From contig CAILNX010000019.1 of NCBI GenBank assembly GCA_903835685.1, positions 1 to 58,286 of the forward strand: a stretch of 58,286 nucleotides of DNA. Direction: 5' to 3'. Shown one piece after another: positions 8,175-16,313 of the stretch. The notes under the pieces are model-generated. The model did not search any database. It was not told the origin of the DNA and was given only the letters and a program-made list of their open reading frames with translations. The position numbers and the translations under genes are program-made. How positions within the stretch are numbered: the stretch's first letter is position 1; each line of letters begins with the position of its first letter. This stretch comes from an uncultured delta proteobacterium (GTDB taxonomy: Bacteria > Desulfobacterota > Desulfovibrionia > Desulfovibrionales > Desulfovibrionaceae).

Positions 8175-10055
8175 TTAGCCCGCGTCAGGGGCCGGATTGA
8201 GCGCTCCAGATGTAGCCCGGGGCGCACCTTCGCGCAATGCTTTTTTCAGGCGGCCCCCAGGATCGACAGCGGCCAGGGCGGCCCAGAACTCGGGCTCCTG
8301 CCCTTGGGCCTGGGCCAGGGCCAGGGCCTGGGCCAGGTCCGCCCGGCCTTCCTCGGGTCGGAACACGGCCAGGCCGGTCAGGCCCAGGGAGAGATGCACG
8401 GCCCAATCCTCGGGCACGGCCAGGGACAGGGCCGAGAGAAAGCCCAGCCGGGCGTGCTCGGCCCCGCGCAGGCCAGCCAGGGCCTGTTCCAGGGTGCGCA
8501 TGAAGGTCAGGTTGCCCGGGGCCAGGAACAGGGCGGCGGTCAGGCAGTCCACGGCCGTGACCGGGAGGTGGCGGCGGGGATCATAGGTGAACCCGGGCCG
8601 GACCACCCGGCCCTGGGCCAGGAGCCAGTCGGCCCAGGCGGCTAGGAGGCCTGGCAGGTCGTCTGGTAGGGTATCAGGGGATTCTTGGGCCAGAACCCGG
8701 GCCAGATGCGCCCGGCTGTCCTCTATGCGCCCGAGTTTCAGAGCGGCCATGCCCGTGGCCAGGGCCAGGCCCGAATGAGTCAGGGCCTGGGACAGGGTCA
8801 GAATCGTGTCCAGGGCCAGGCCCGCGTCCTCGCGCTGGTCCGCAAAGGTCAGGAGGTGCAGGAGTCCGGCCAGGGCCTCGGGGTCCGGGGCCGGGCCGTT
8901 TGACGCCTCGGCCAGGTCCCGGGCCAGGGCTGCGGGCGGAAAGAGCAGGCGTCCGGCCATCCACAACTCCAGGGCGGTCAGGGCCAGGGCCAGGCTGGCC
9001 CGGGGGCCTCTGGCCAGACCCGGTGCCGCGCCCCCGCCCCCGTCCCTGCCCGATGATATCTCCTGGCAGTACCCGGCCAGGGCGCGCGCCCGGTGCTCGG
9101 GTAAATGCTCACGCCGGACTCGCTCCCAGGCCGCCAGGGCCATGGCCTCGGCCTGTTCGGGATGGGACAGGAGGTCCTGCAAAATCTCCTGGAGCTCCAG
9201 GGCGTCGGAATACACGGCGATCTCCTGGCCTGGCCGGAACAGGGGGGACAGGGCCTGGTCGCCGGATTGGCCCGTGGATTGGCCGCCGGATTGCCCATTT
9301 GATGGTCCATTTGATGGTCCATTTGATGGTCCATTGGATGGGCCATCGGATGGGCCGAGGGACTGGACCAGGGGCAGGCAGCCGCAGGAGGCGGTCTCGA
9401 AGAGCCGGAAATTCACCTCGCCGAAGATGGATTCGTTGGGTCCGATGCGGGTGCGGTCGTAGAAGCCGAGCATGTCCTCGCCGAACAGCCCGTCGGCCGT
9501 GACCGCCACGCCGGTGGCCGCGAGCAGGTCCACGAAGCGCTTGCGCGAGGGCCGCTGGGGAGTGACCCGGCCCACAAATCCCACGGCCTGGTCCCGGGCC
9601 GCATGGGGCCGAAAGCGCCGCTTGGACCCGAACCAGGGCAGGAGCCGGACCCGGCCGCTCCCCGTACTCGTTCCTTCGGTCGTGCCGGGCGCAAGCTCGG
9701 GCGCTATACCGGCCGCTCCGTCCATGGCCTGGGCCAGGGCCTCGACCAGATGGGGCTGGGTGGTCAGCACCAGGTCGAAGAGCCGGGCGTAGGGCGCGTG
9801 CCACCAGAGGTTCAGGTGGGTGTCCAGGGACCAGAAGGCCTTGAGGCAGGGCACGGAGTCCAGGTTTTTCAGCAGGATGGGGCCGGAGAGCTGCTCGCGC
9901 TGGAGGAGCAGGTCGGCCGGGCCGTGTTCGGCGTACAGGGCCGCCGCATCCTCCACCCGGCCGGGCTTGAAGTCGGCCTCGATCACCTCGCAGCCCAGCC
10001 CGCGCAGGGCGGCCGAAAAGGGCTCGTAGGAGGAGACGAAGATGACGCGGGGCAT
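8175..10055 (-). CDS. CgeB-like glycosyltransferase with C-terminal helical-repeat region
   Basis: A 626-aa protein. The N-terminal half resembles CgeB-type glycosyltransferases: an opening strand MPRVIFVSSYEPF, a central region with GFVGRVTPQRPSRK, and the acceptor/donor-binding segment FRLFETASCGCLPLVQSL. The C-terminal half (about 340-620) is Ala/Leu-rich with repeated helix pairs, TPR-like in look. A low-complexity insert of GPSN-type tetrapeptides interrupts the catalytic half just after the SCGCLPL motif (12-bp tandem repeats at 9265-9348). Such glycosyltransferases act in surface polysaccharide or protein glycosylation. The acceptor is unknown and no glycan cluster surrounds it. Confidence 0.75.
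   Translation of the reverse strand: MPRVIFVSSYEPFSAALRGLGCEVIEADFKPGRVEDAAALYAEHGPADLLLQREQLSGPILLKNLDSVPCLKAFWSLDTHLNLWWHAPYARLFDLVLTTQPHLVEALAQAMDGAAGIAPELAPGTTEGTSTGSGRVRLLPWFGSKRRFRPHAARDQAVGFVGRVTPQRPSRKRFVDLLAATGVAVTADGLFGEDMLGFYDRTRIGPNESIFGEVNFRLFETASCGCLPLVQSLGPSDGPSNGPSNGPSNGPSNGQSGGQSTGQSGDQALSPLFRPGQEIAVYSDALELQEILQDLLSHPEQAEAMALAAWERVRREHLPEHRARALAGYCQEISSGRDGGGGAAPGLARGPRASLALALTALELWMAGRLLFPPAALARDLAEASNGPAPDPEALAGLLHLLTFADQREDAGLALDTILTLSQALTHSGLALATGMAALKLGRIEDSRAHLARVLAQESPDTLPDDLPGLLAAWADWLLAQGRVVRPGFTYDPRRHLPVTAVDCLTAALFLAPGNLTFMRTLEQALAGLRGAEHARLGFLSALSLAVPEDWAVHLSLGLTGLAVFRPEEGRADLAQALALAQAQGQEPEFWAALAAVDPGGRLKKALREGAPRATSGALNPAPDAG
9265..9348. repeat. 12-bp tandem repeat inside the glycosyltransferase gene
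   Basis: Seven consecutive 12-bp units: GATTGGCCCGTG, GATTGGCCGCCG, GATTGCCCATTT, GATGGTCCATTT twice, GATGGTCCATTG and GATGGGCCATCG. Because 12 is a multiple of three, changes in copy number keep the reading frame and only alter a GPSN/GQS-type linker. Confidence 0.9.
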
Positions 10056-10227
10056 GGAGTGGTCTTAGCGCAAAGGCCCGGGCGGGGGAAGAGGGCGCGG
10101 GTGACAGGCTTGAGCCACGGGCGGGCTCCTGTCTCTATTGGGGAACAGAGGCGCCCTTTTTTGGCCCGCACAAAGGGAACGCATTTTTTTATTTTTAATT
10201 TCTTGGTTTTTCTTGGCTCATAATTTC

Positions 10228-11280
10228 TTAGCCCCGGGCCAGCCGCCCCTTGGCCAAATCCCAGCCGATGAGCCCCATCAGTACAATCGCGCAAACCCAG
10301 GAGACCACCCCAGGCGCGTTCTCGGCCCCGGCCGCGATCCAGTGGGTCACGTCCAGGCCCAGCCAGGCGTAGAGCGCGTCCACGGCCAGGCCCATGAGCA
10401 AGGTGCATCCGGCGATGGAGGCCAGATAGACGCCCGTGGCCCTGGCCCCGAACATGCGGGCCACCACGGCGATTCCGGCCGTGTTCGTGGCTGGTCCGGC
10501 CAGGAGAAAGACCAGGGCCGCGCCCGGGGACAGGCCCTTGATTGCCAGGGCGGCGGCAATGGGCGTGGAGGCCGTGGCGCAGACATAGAGCGGGATGCCC
10601 AGGGCCAGCATGGCCAGCATGGGCCAGATCCCGGACCCCAGGACCCGGGCCATGAGGTCGGCGGGCAGGGCCGCCTCGATGATCCCGGCAATGAGCACCC
10701 CGAGCAAAAACCACTTGCCGATGCCTGGGAGCATCTCCCCAAAGGCGAAGTCCAGGCTGATCCGCAGCCGGGCCAGAAACGTGGGCTTGGGCCTGACCAG
10801 GGCGTCCAGGGGGGTGAGGCCCAAGGGAGCGAGGTCGGGGCTGGGCCTCCAGTCGGGCGCATCGCCGCAGTAGCGGTTGACCAGAAGCCCGGCCATGGCC
10901 CCGGTGATGAAGGCGGCCACGGGCCGGACCACGGTCATGATCGGGTCGAGCATGGCGTAGGTCACGGCAATGGAGTCCACGCCGGTCTCCGGGGTGGAGA
11001 TGAGGAAGGCCGTGGCCGCGCCCTTGCTGGCCCCGGCCTGGCGCAGGCCCATGGCCGCCGGAATGACCCCGCAGGAGCACAGCGGCAGGGGCACGCCCGC
11101 CAGGGAGGCCAGAAGCACCGGCTTGACCCCCGGCCCGCTCAGGTGCTTGCGCATGAGCGACTCAGGCACAAAGGCCTTGAGCAGCCCGGCTACCATGAGG
11201 CCGAACAACACATAGGGCGCGGATTCCAGGAGAATGGCCCAGGAACTGGACAGGATGTCGAGAATGAATTTCATTTTCAT
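10228..11280 (-). CDS. permease of the DUF318/ArsP-like family (SO_0444 type)
   Basis: A 350-aa membrane protein with 8-10 hydrophobic helices. The hallmark segment PLPLCSCGVIPAAMGLRQAG (about 65-84) and the second half-motif IPLYVCATASTPIAAAL match the SO_0444/YraQ/ArsP-like permeases, some of which are linked to Cu/Zn or organoarsenical efflux. Substrate assignment here is inference. The ATG at 11280 follows a GGAAAG box. The gene lies downstream of rho in the same direction, but the rho terminator (11355-11387) separates them. The spacer 10056-10227 to the next gene contains an AT-rich patch and no recognisable terminator. Confidence 0.8.
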   Translation of the reverse strand: MKMKFILDILSSSWAILLESAPYVLFGLMVAGLLKAFVPESLMRKHLSGPGVKPVLLASLAGVPLPLCSCGVIPAAMGLRQAGASKGAATAFLISTPETGVDSIAVTYAMLDPIMTVVRPVAAFITGAMAGLLVNRYCGDAPDWRPSPDLAPLGLTPLDALVRPKPTFLARLRISLDFAFGEMLPGIGKWFLLGVLIAGIIEAALPADLMARVLGSGIWPMLAMLALGIPLYVCATASTPIAAALAIKGLSPGAALVFLLAGPATNTAGIAVVARMFGARATGVYLASIAGCTLLMGLAVDALYAWLGLDVTHWIAAGAENAPGVVSWVCAIVLMGLIGWDLAKGRLARG

Positions 11281-11354
11281 AGTGTCGTCTTTCCGGGGCC
11301 GTCTGTCAAGCCCTTATCCCGCCGGGCGGCTCGCTGAACCGGATCGTTCGGCCA

Positions 11355-11387
11355 CAAAAAAAGACGCCCCCTGGCGGAGGCGTCTTT
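11355..11387 (-). terminator. Rho-independent terminator after rho
   Basis: On the minus strand AAAGACGCC and GGCGTCTTT (11387-11379 and 11368-11360) form a 9-bp stem. A run of seven U residues follows (11361-11355). Confidence 0.85.
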
Positions 11388-11409
11388 GATATTCTTCCAG
11401 GCTTTTCGC

Positions 11410-12855
11410 CTATCGCTTCATCACGTCCAGGAATTCCCGGTTGTTCTTGGTGCCCTTCATCTTGTCCAGCAAAAACTCCATGGCGTCGATGGAGTTCATG
11501 GGCGAGAGGACCTTCCTGAGAATCCAGACCCGGTTCAGCACGTCGTCCTCCAGCAGGAGCTCTTCCTTGCGCGTGCCCGAGCGGGTGATGTCGATGGACG
11601 GGTACACGCGCTTTTCGGACAGGTGGCGGTCCAGGTAGATTTCCTGGTTGCCCGTGCCCTTGAACTCCTCGAAGATGACCTCGTCCATGCGCGAGCCGGT
11701 GTCGATCAAGGCCGTGGCGATGATGGTCAGGCTGCCGCCCTCTTCGATGTTGCGGGCCGCGCCGAAGAAGCGCTTGGGTTTTTGCAGGGCGTTGGCGTCC
11801 AGGCCGCCCGAGAGCACCCGGCCGGAGGACGGGGTCACGGCGTTGTAGGCCCGGCCCAGGCGGGTGATGGAGTCCAGCAGGATGACCACGTCTTTCTTGC
11901 GCTCGGTCAGGCGCTTGGCCTTTTCCATGACCATTTCCGTGACCTGGACGTGGCGGTTGGGCGGCTCGTCAAAGGTGGAGCTGACCACTTCGGCGTCCAC
12001 GGTGCGCTCCATGTCCGTCACTTCCTCGGGCCGCTCGTCAATGAGCAGCACGATCATGTAGGCATCGGGCTGGTTGGCCTTGATGGAGTTGGCGATGTTT
12101 TGCAGCATCATGGTCTTGCCCGTGCGGGGCGGGGCCACGATGATGCCGCGCTGGCCCCGGCCGATGGGGGCCAGGAGGTCGATGATGCGCGAGGTGTAGT
12201 TCTCGGCCCCGTTCTCCAGGCGAAAACGCTTGTTCGGGTAGATGGCCGTCAGGTTGTCGAAGAGCACCAGGTGCTTGGACACCTCGGGCGGCTCCATGCC
12301 GATCTCGCTGACCCGCAGCAGGGCGAAATAGCGCTCCCCTTCCTTGGGCGGGCGGATGTGGCCGGAGATGATGTCGCCTTTGCGCAAGCCGAAGCGGCGG
12401 ATCTGGGAGGGGGAAATGTAGATGTCGTCCGGCCCGGGCATGTACGAATACATGGGCGAACGCAGGAATCCGAAACCGTCGGGCAGGATTTCCAGCACGC
12501 CGTTGCCCAGAATCTGGCCGTTCTGCGAGGCGCAGGCCTGGAGCAGGGAGAAAATGAGCTCCTGCTTGCGCAGGCTGCTGGGGTTCTCCACCTGGTACAG
12601 CTCGGCCAGGCCCATGAGCTCGGCCATGCTCTTCATCTTTAAGTCCGAGAGGTTCAGGGTCTGTCCCTCGGGCGCCGGACCGCCGTTGTCCACGTCGCTG
12701 TAATCCATGGGCGGCTGCTTGGGCATCATGTTGGGGGGAGGAGGGGGGTTGCCCCGATGGGGTTTTTGTCCGGAGCGGCGGCCGCCTTTGGGCGGTCGGG
12801 CAGAGTGTCCTTGGTCGTCCGCTTGGCGGTACGGGGGAGGCGATTCTTGGGTCAT
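11410..12855 (-). CDS. rho: transcription termination factor Rho
   Basis: Hexameric RNA helicase that ends transcription. The 481-aa product carries a non-standard N-terminal extension of about 65 residues rich in Pro, Gln, Gly and Asn. The Rho N-terminal domain ([19 protein letters not shown]) and RNA-binding OSB fold ([15 protein letters not shown]) follow, then the ATPase core with P-loop [17 protein letters not shown] at about 232-248. The C-terminus is the conserved [15 protein letters not shown]. The ATG at 12855 is chosen because the later Met residues lack any ribosome-binding site. A terminator follows at once. carD lies upstream in the same direction across a 201-bp spacer. Confidence 0.97.
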   Translation of the reverse strand: MTQESPPPYRQADDQGHSARPPKGGRRSGQKPHRGNPPPPPNMMPKQPPMDYSDVDNGGPAPEGQTLNLSDLKMKSMAELMGLAELYQVENPSSLRKQELIFSLLQACASQNGQILGNGVLEILPDGFGFLRSPMYSYMPGPDDIYISPSQIRRFGLRKGDIISGHIRPPKEGERYFALLRVSEIGMEPPEVSKHLVLFDNLTAIYPNKRFRLENGAENYTSRIIDLLAPIGRGQRGIIVAPPRTGKTMMLQNIANSIKANQPDAYMIVLLIDERPEEVTDMERTVDAEVVSSTFDEPPNRHVQVTEMVMEKAKRLTERKKDVVILLDSITRLGRAYNAVTPSSGRVLSGGLDANALQKPKRFFGAARNIEEGGSLTIIATALIDTGSRMDEVIFEEFKGTGNQEIYLDRHLSEKRVYPSIDITRSGTRKEELLLEDDVLNRVWILRKVLSPMNSIDAMEFLLDKMKGTKNNREFLDVMKR

Positions 12856-12977
12856 GCCTGTGTGGGGGTGGGGTACACCGAGGTTAAAAGGGTGGCCGGA
12901 GTCCGGGGCGCACCATCATCGTGCGTCAACACGCCGCAGCTCTGGAGGATCAAAAGAAAACGTCAGTATTGGGGCCT

Positions 12978-13023
12978 GGGGAAATGACCGGCAGCGGACT
13001 TGAGTCCGAGCGGTCATTACCCC
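12978..13023. other. nested hairpin between carD and rho
   Basis: GGGGAAATGACCG (12978-12990) pairs with CGGTCATTACCCC (13011-13023). Inside it CGGAC/GTCCG (12995-12999 and 13004-13008) forms a second stem with a TTGA loop. No long U tract follows on the minus strand, so it may be a weak terminator of carD, an RNA-processing structure or an operator upstream of rho. Confidence 0.6.
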
Positions 13024-13056
13024 AAAGAAATACCTTAAGGCAAGCGGTTTTTGGGT

Positions 13057-13572
13057 TCAGGCCTTTTTTTCCTTGGGCTGGATCACGTCGTGAAAGAGGT
13101 CGGTCACCGAGACCTTGACCGCTTCCTGATCGCTGTTCAGGGAAAAGGACAACTCCATGGTCACCAGGTTCATGGCCTGCTCCAGAAGCCGCCGTTCGCC
13201 AAAGGACAATTCCTTGTCCTTGCCGATGAGGAACAACTCTTTCAGCACGTAGGCCACATCGGACAGGTCCCCGCTTTTGAGCTTCTCGGAATACTCCCGG
13301 TAGCGGCGGTTCCAGTTCTGGCCGGTATAGCCCGTGAAGTCAGAGCGGTCCTTCAAGGACTCGAAGATGGCCTGGCCGCAACGCAGGCTGCACACCGGGC
13401 GCAGGCCGACATTGGTGGCGTTCTTCACCGGGACCATGAGCGTCACGTTGTTGCTCAAGATTCGCACGATGTAGAATTCCGCACGGGTGCCGCCAATTTC
13501 TTGGCTTTCTATGCGTTCGACCCGCCCCACACCTTGGGAGGGGTACACGACAAGTTCATTGACCGAGAACAC
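13057..13572 (-). CDS. carD: CarD/CdnL-family RNA polymerase-interacting regulator
   Basis: A 171-aa protein with the N-terminal RNAP-interacting domain of the CarD/CdnL/TRCF family: FSVNELVVYPSQGVGRVERI and a beta-rich module to about residue 60. A helical DNA-binding C-terminal domain follows (ENR-type segment GQNWNRRYREYSEKLKSGD, then AYVLKELFLIGKDKELSFGERRLLEQA). CarD proteins stabilise open promoter complexes, especially at ribosomal promoters. The start is a GTG at 13572, chosen because it gives the family N-terminus and has GAGG upstream; the longer ATG read lacks homology. A promoter is visible just upstream (13616-13644). Confidence 0.92.
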   Translation of the reverse strand: MFSVNELVVYPSQGVGRVERIESQEIGGTRAEFYIVRILSNNVTLMVPVKNATNVGLRPVCSLRCGQAIFESLKDRSDFTGYTGQNWNRRYREYSEKLKSGDLSDVAYVLKELFLIGKDKELSFGERRLLEQAMNLVTMELSFSLNSDQEAVKVSVTDLFHDVIQPKEKKA

Positions 13573-13615
13573 GATGCCTCGCGGGAAGTAAGAGGATGAT
13601 ATGCGCGTTTCAGGG

Positions 13616-13644
13616 AGTATAGCCGAAAAAAACAGGATAGTCCA
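13616..13644 (-). promoter_or_regulatory. putative sigma-70 promoter of carD
   Basis: Minus strand: TGGACT (13644-13639), a 17-bp spacer, and TATACT (13621-13616). The leader to the GTG start would be under 40 nt. Confidence 0.6.
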
Positions 13645-13787
13645 TGGGAGAATGGCCCGGGAAGGCCCGGATTTCGCCGGACGCACGTCCCTTTCGGGCC
13701 TGAAGCCAGGATTGCCCAGGCCCGGCGGCCCCTTGCCGGAAAAAAGAGATGTCTTTCAGAGGGTTGAATTTCCCGGGGGCGTCCGGC

Positions 13788-14282
13788 CTAGAAACCCTTG
13801 CGGCCCGCCCGCTCGAACTCCGGGGCCTGGTTCAGGATCTGGATCAGGGTGCGGGTCAACTCCTCGGTCAGGGTCACCGAGGCGTTCTCCCGGTTCTCCT
13901 TGCCCCCGCCCATGGTCAGGGTCAGGAAGAAGGTCGAGCCGTCCTCGGTGAATCTGGCCCGGCCGACCAGCTCGGGATAGTTCCACACCGGGACCTCCCG
14001 GGTGTGGTGGGCCTCGCACCAGTCCCGGCCCTCGGTGAAGAGCCGGGTGAGCTTGTCCGCGGCCTCCTCCCGGTTCTCACTTTTCAGCCGCACGGTGATC
14101 ACGTGCAGGTCGCTGATGGGCGTGATGAAGACATCCCCGGACTCCTTGGCCTCCAGAAGCAGGGAGCCCACCTTGCCGATCTCGGTCATGGGACCGAAGG
14201 AGGCGCAGGAGGCCAGGCCGACCAGGGCCAGGCCGACCAGGACCAGGGCTAGGCGCGGAAAAAAGGGATGGGCGTGGGACAT
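13788..14282 (-). CDS. predicted lipoprotein downstream of hflKC
   Basis: A 164-aa protein with a signal sequence and lipobox LASC (C26), predicting a lipid-anchored envelope protein. The remaining sequence is a compact alpha/beta domain with no family recognised by eye. It begins 3 bp after the hflC stop codon, in the same direction, so it is almost certainly part of the hflK-hflC operon. That suggests a role with the membrane protease-regulating complex, but no function can be assigned. Confidence 0.8.
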   Translation of the reverse strand: MSHAHPFFPRLALVLVGLALVGLASCASFGPMTEIGKVGSLLLEAKESGDVFITPISDLHVITVRLKSENREEAADKLTRLFTEGRDWCEAHHTREVPVWNYPELVGRARFTEDGSTFFLTLTMGGGKENRENASVTLTEELTRTLIQILNQAPEFERAGRKGF

Positions 14283-14285
14283 GGC

Positions 14286-15134
14286 CTACCTCAGGTACTT
14301 CAGAAAGGGCGAGCCCGGGGTGAGAATGAACCGGGTCTTGTCCCCAAAGGCCTTCTGGTAGGCCTCCAGGCTGCGCCGAAACTCATAGAAATCCGGGGAC
14401 TGGCCCACGGCCTCGGCAAAGATGCGGGTGGCGTTGGCGTCGCCCTGGCCCCGGGTGATGGCCGCCTCGCGCTCGGCCTCGGCCAGGAGCACGGTGCGCT
14501 CGCGGTCGGCCTGGGCATTGATCTTGGCCGACTCCTCCTTGCCCTCGGAGCGGTACTGCTTGGCCTCCCGGTCGCGCTCGGCCTTCATGCGCCCGAAAAT
14601 GGCCCGCTCGTTCTCCGGGGGCAGGTCCGTGCGCTTGATGCGCACGTCGATGACCTCGATGCCGTAGGGGGTCATTAAGTCCCGGGCCTTGTGGGTGACC
14701 TGCTCCATGATCTGGGAGCGCTTCTTGGAGACCACCTCGTTCAGGGTGTACTGGCCCAGGGCCACGCGCAGTTCGGCGTAGATGATGTCCTCCATGCGGG
14801 CCTGGGCCCCGGAGAGGCTGTGCACGGTGGTGTAGAAGCGCAGGGCGTCGGCGATGCGCCAGCGGGTGTAGTTGTCCACCACCATGTTCTTCTTTTCCTT
14901 GGTCAGGATCTCGGCGGGCCGGGCCTCGTACTCCAGGATGCGCGAATCCAGGAACACGATGTTCTGGATGAAGGGCAGCTTGAAGTGCAGGCCGGGCTCA
15001 AAGGCCTCGGATACGGGCTTGCCGAGCTGGAGCTTGATGGCCAGTTCGGTCTGGTTGACCTGGAAGATGCACTGGCTGAGCACGAAGGCCGTGGCGCAGG
15101 CCAGGATGATGGCCAGGGGTCCCTTGGTGATCAT
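14286..15134 (-). CDS. hflC: HflC-like SPFH protein, modulator of FtsH
   Basis: A 282-aa inner-membrane protein with one N-terminal membrane segment and a prohibitin/SPFH domain, as in E. coli HflC. HflKC forms a cage around the FtsH protease. Diagnostic stretches are QVNQTELAIKLQLGKPV, the acid-rich RIKRTDLPPENERAIFGRM and the coiled-coil EREAAITRGQGDANATRIFA. The ATG at 15134 overlaps the hflK stop by 4 bp (ATGA), indicating translational coupling. Length is typical for HflC. Confidence 0.93.
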   Translation of the reverse strand: MITKGPLAIILACATAFVLSQCIFQVNQTELAIKLQLGKPVSEAFEPGLHFKLPFIQNIVFLDSRILEYEARPAEILTKEKKNMVVDNYTRWRIADALRFYTTVHSLSGAQARMEDIIYAELRVALGQYTLNEVVSKKRSQIMEQVTHKARDLMTPYGIEVIDVRIKRTDLPPENERAIFGRMKAERDREAKQYRSEGKEESAKINAQADRERTVLLAEAEREAAITRGQGDANATRIFAEAVGQSPDFYEFRRSLEAYQKAFGDKTRFILTPGSPFLKYLR

Positions 15135-16243
15135 GGCTTGGCCCTCCCCTGCACGGTGGGCTGGGAATCCGGGGCCTTGTCCGTTGGTTTTTCGGCAGGC
15201 TTGTCCACCCCGGGCCGCATCTCGGACAGGGGCAGATAGGGCACGGACTTCTTCAAGGCCTCGTCGGACAGCAGGACCTTCTCCATCTGGGGATTGGACA
15301 ACAGGTTCTCCATGGCCTCGATGTACAGGCGGGTGCGGGTCACGTCCTTGGCCTTGTTGTATTCCCCGACCACCGAGAGGAAGCGCCCGGCCTCGCCCTG
15401 GGCGTGGCGCACCACGGACTCCCGGTAGGCCTGGGCGGCCTGCACGATGGCCGCGGCCTGGCCCCTGGTCTTGGGGATGATGTCGTTGCGGTAGCCGTCG
15501 GCCTCGTTGATGTAGCGGTTCTTGTCCTCCCGGGCGGAGGCCACGTCCTTGAAGGAGTCGCTCACGTCCATGGGCGGGTGCACGTTCTGGAGCTGGACCG
15601 CGGCCACCCGGATGCCCGACTTGTAGCGGTCCAGGATGGTCTGGATGAGCTCCATGGTCTCGTTCTGGATGACCAGCTTGCCCGTGGTCAGGGCCGCGTC
15701 GATGGTGGAGTCGCCGATGACCTCGCGCATGGCCGCCTCGGCCGCGTCCTTGACCGCCTTGTCCGGGTTCACGATGTTGAACAGATAGGCCACGGCGTCC
15801 TTGATCTGGTACTGGACGATGAATTGGGCGTCCACGATGTTCTCGTCCCCGGTGAGCATGAGGCTCTCCTCGGGCACGGCCCTGATCTGACCCTGCTGGG
15901 CCTGGGTCTGGCCCGTGGTGCGGTAGCCGATCTCCACCCGCCGGAGCTGAGTGACCTTGGGGGTCAGGGCGCTTTCTATCGGAAAGGGGATGTGGTAGTG
16001 GGGGCCGGGCATGGTCTGGTAGGCAAAGGCCCCGAAACGGGTGACCACGCCAGCCTCGTCCGGATCCACGATGTAGATGCCCGAGAGCAGCCACAAGGCC
16101 ACCAGGACCGCGGCGATGATCTTGCCGGCCGGGAGATTGAAATCCTTGAGCCGACTAAAATGCTTGCCCAGATCCTCAAAATCAGGCAAAGGCCCGGCCT
16201 GTCGCTTACGCTGCTGATCGAGTTTTTCCCAGTCCCAGTTCAT
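15131..16243 (-). CDS. hflK: HflK-like SPFH protein, modulator of FtsH
   Basis: A 370-aa partner of HflC. It has a short cytoplasmic N-terminus beginning MNWDWEKLDQQRKRQ, one membrane helix (about 38-60, ending SGIYIVDPDEAG), an SPFH domain and a long coiled coil (about 215-300). The proline/lysine-rich tail is typical of HflK. The ATG at 16243 is chosen because it gives the family N-terminus, although no clear ribosome-binding site precedes it; the longer read would use TTG. It is divergent from the phosphohexomutase gene across about 70 bp, which must hold both promoters. Confidence 0.92.
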   Translation of the reverse strand: MNWDWEKLDQQRKRQAGPLPDFEDLGKHFSRLKDFNLPAGKIIAAVLVALWLLSGIYIVDPDEAGVVTRFGAFAYQTMPGPHYHIPFPIESALTPKVTQLRRVEIGYRTTGQTQAQQGQIRAVPEESLMLTGDENIVDAQFIVQYQIKDAVAYLFNIVNPDKAVKDAAEAAMREVIGDSTIDAALTTGKLVIQNETMELIQTILDRYKSGIRVAAVQLQNVHPPMDVSDSFKDVASAREDKNRYINEADGYRNDIIPKTRGQAAAIVQAAQAYRESVVRHAQGEAGRFLSVVGEYNKAKDVTRTRLYIEAMENLLSNPQMEKVLLSDEALKKSVPYLPLSEMRPGVDKPAEKPTDKAPDSQPTVQGRAKP

Positions 16244-16313
16244 TTGGGTATAACTAGGCGAGATGCGGGGGAAGGTCAAGAACCGCCCTGTTCGTGGTCG
16301 ACGAGGAGAGACG

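Noticed and set aside
9265-9348. CRISPR-like short repeats
   Set aside because: Units are 12 bp without spacers and encode an in-frame linker; no cas gene is present in the window.
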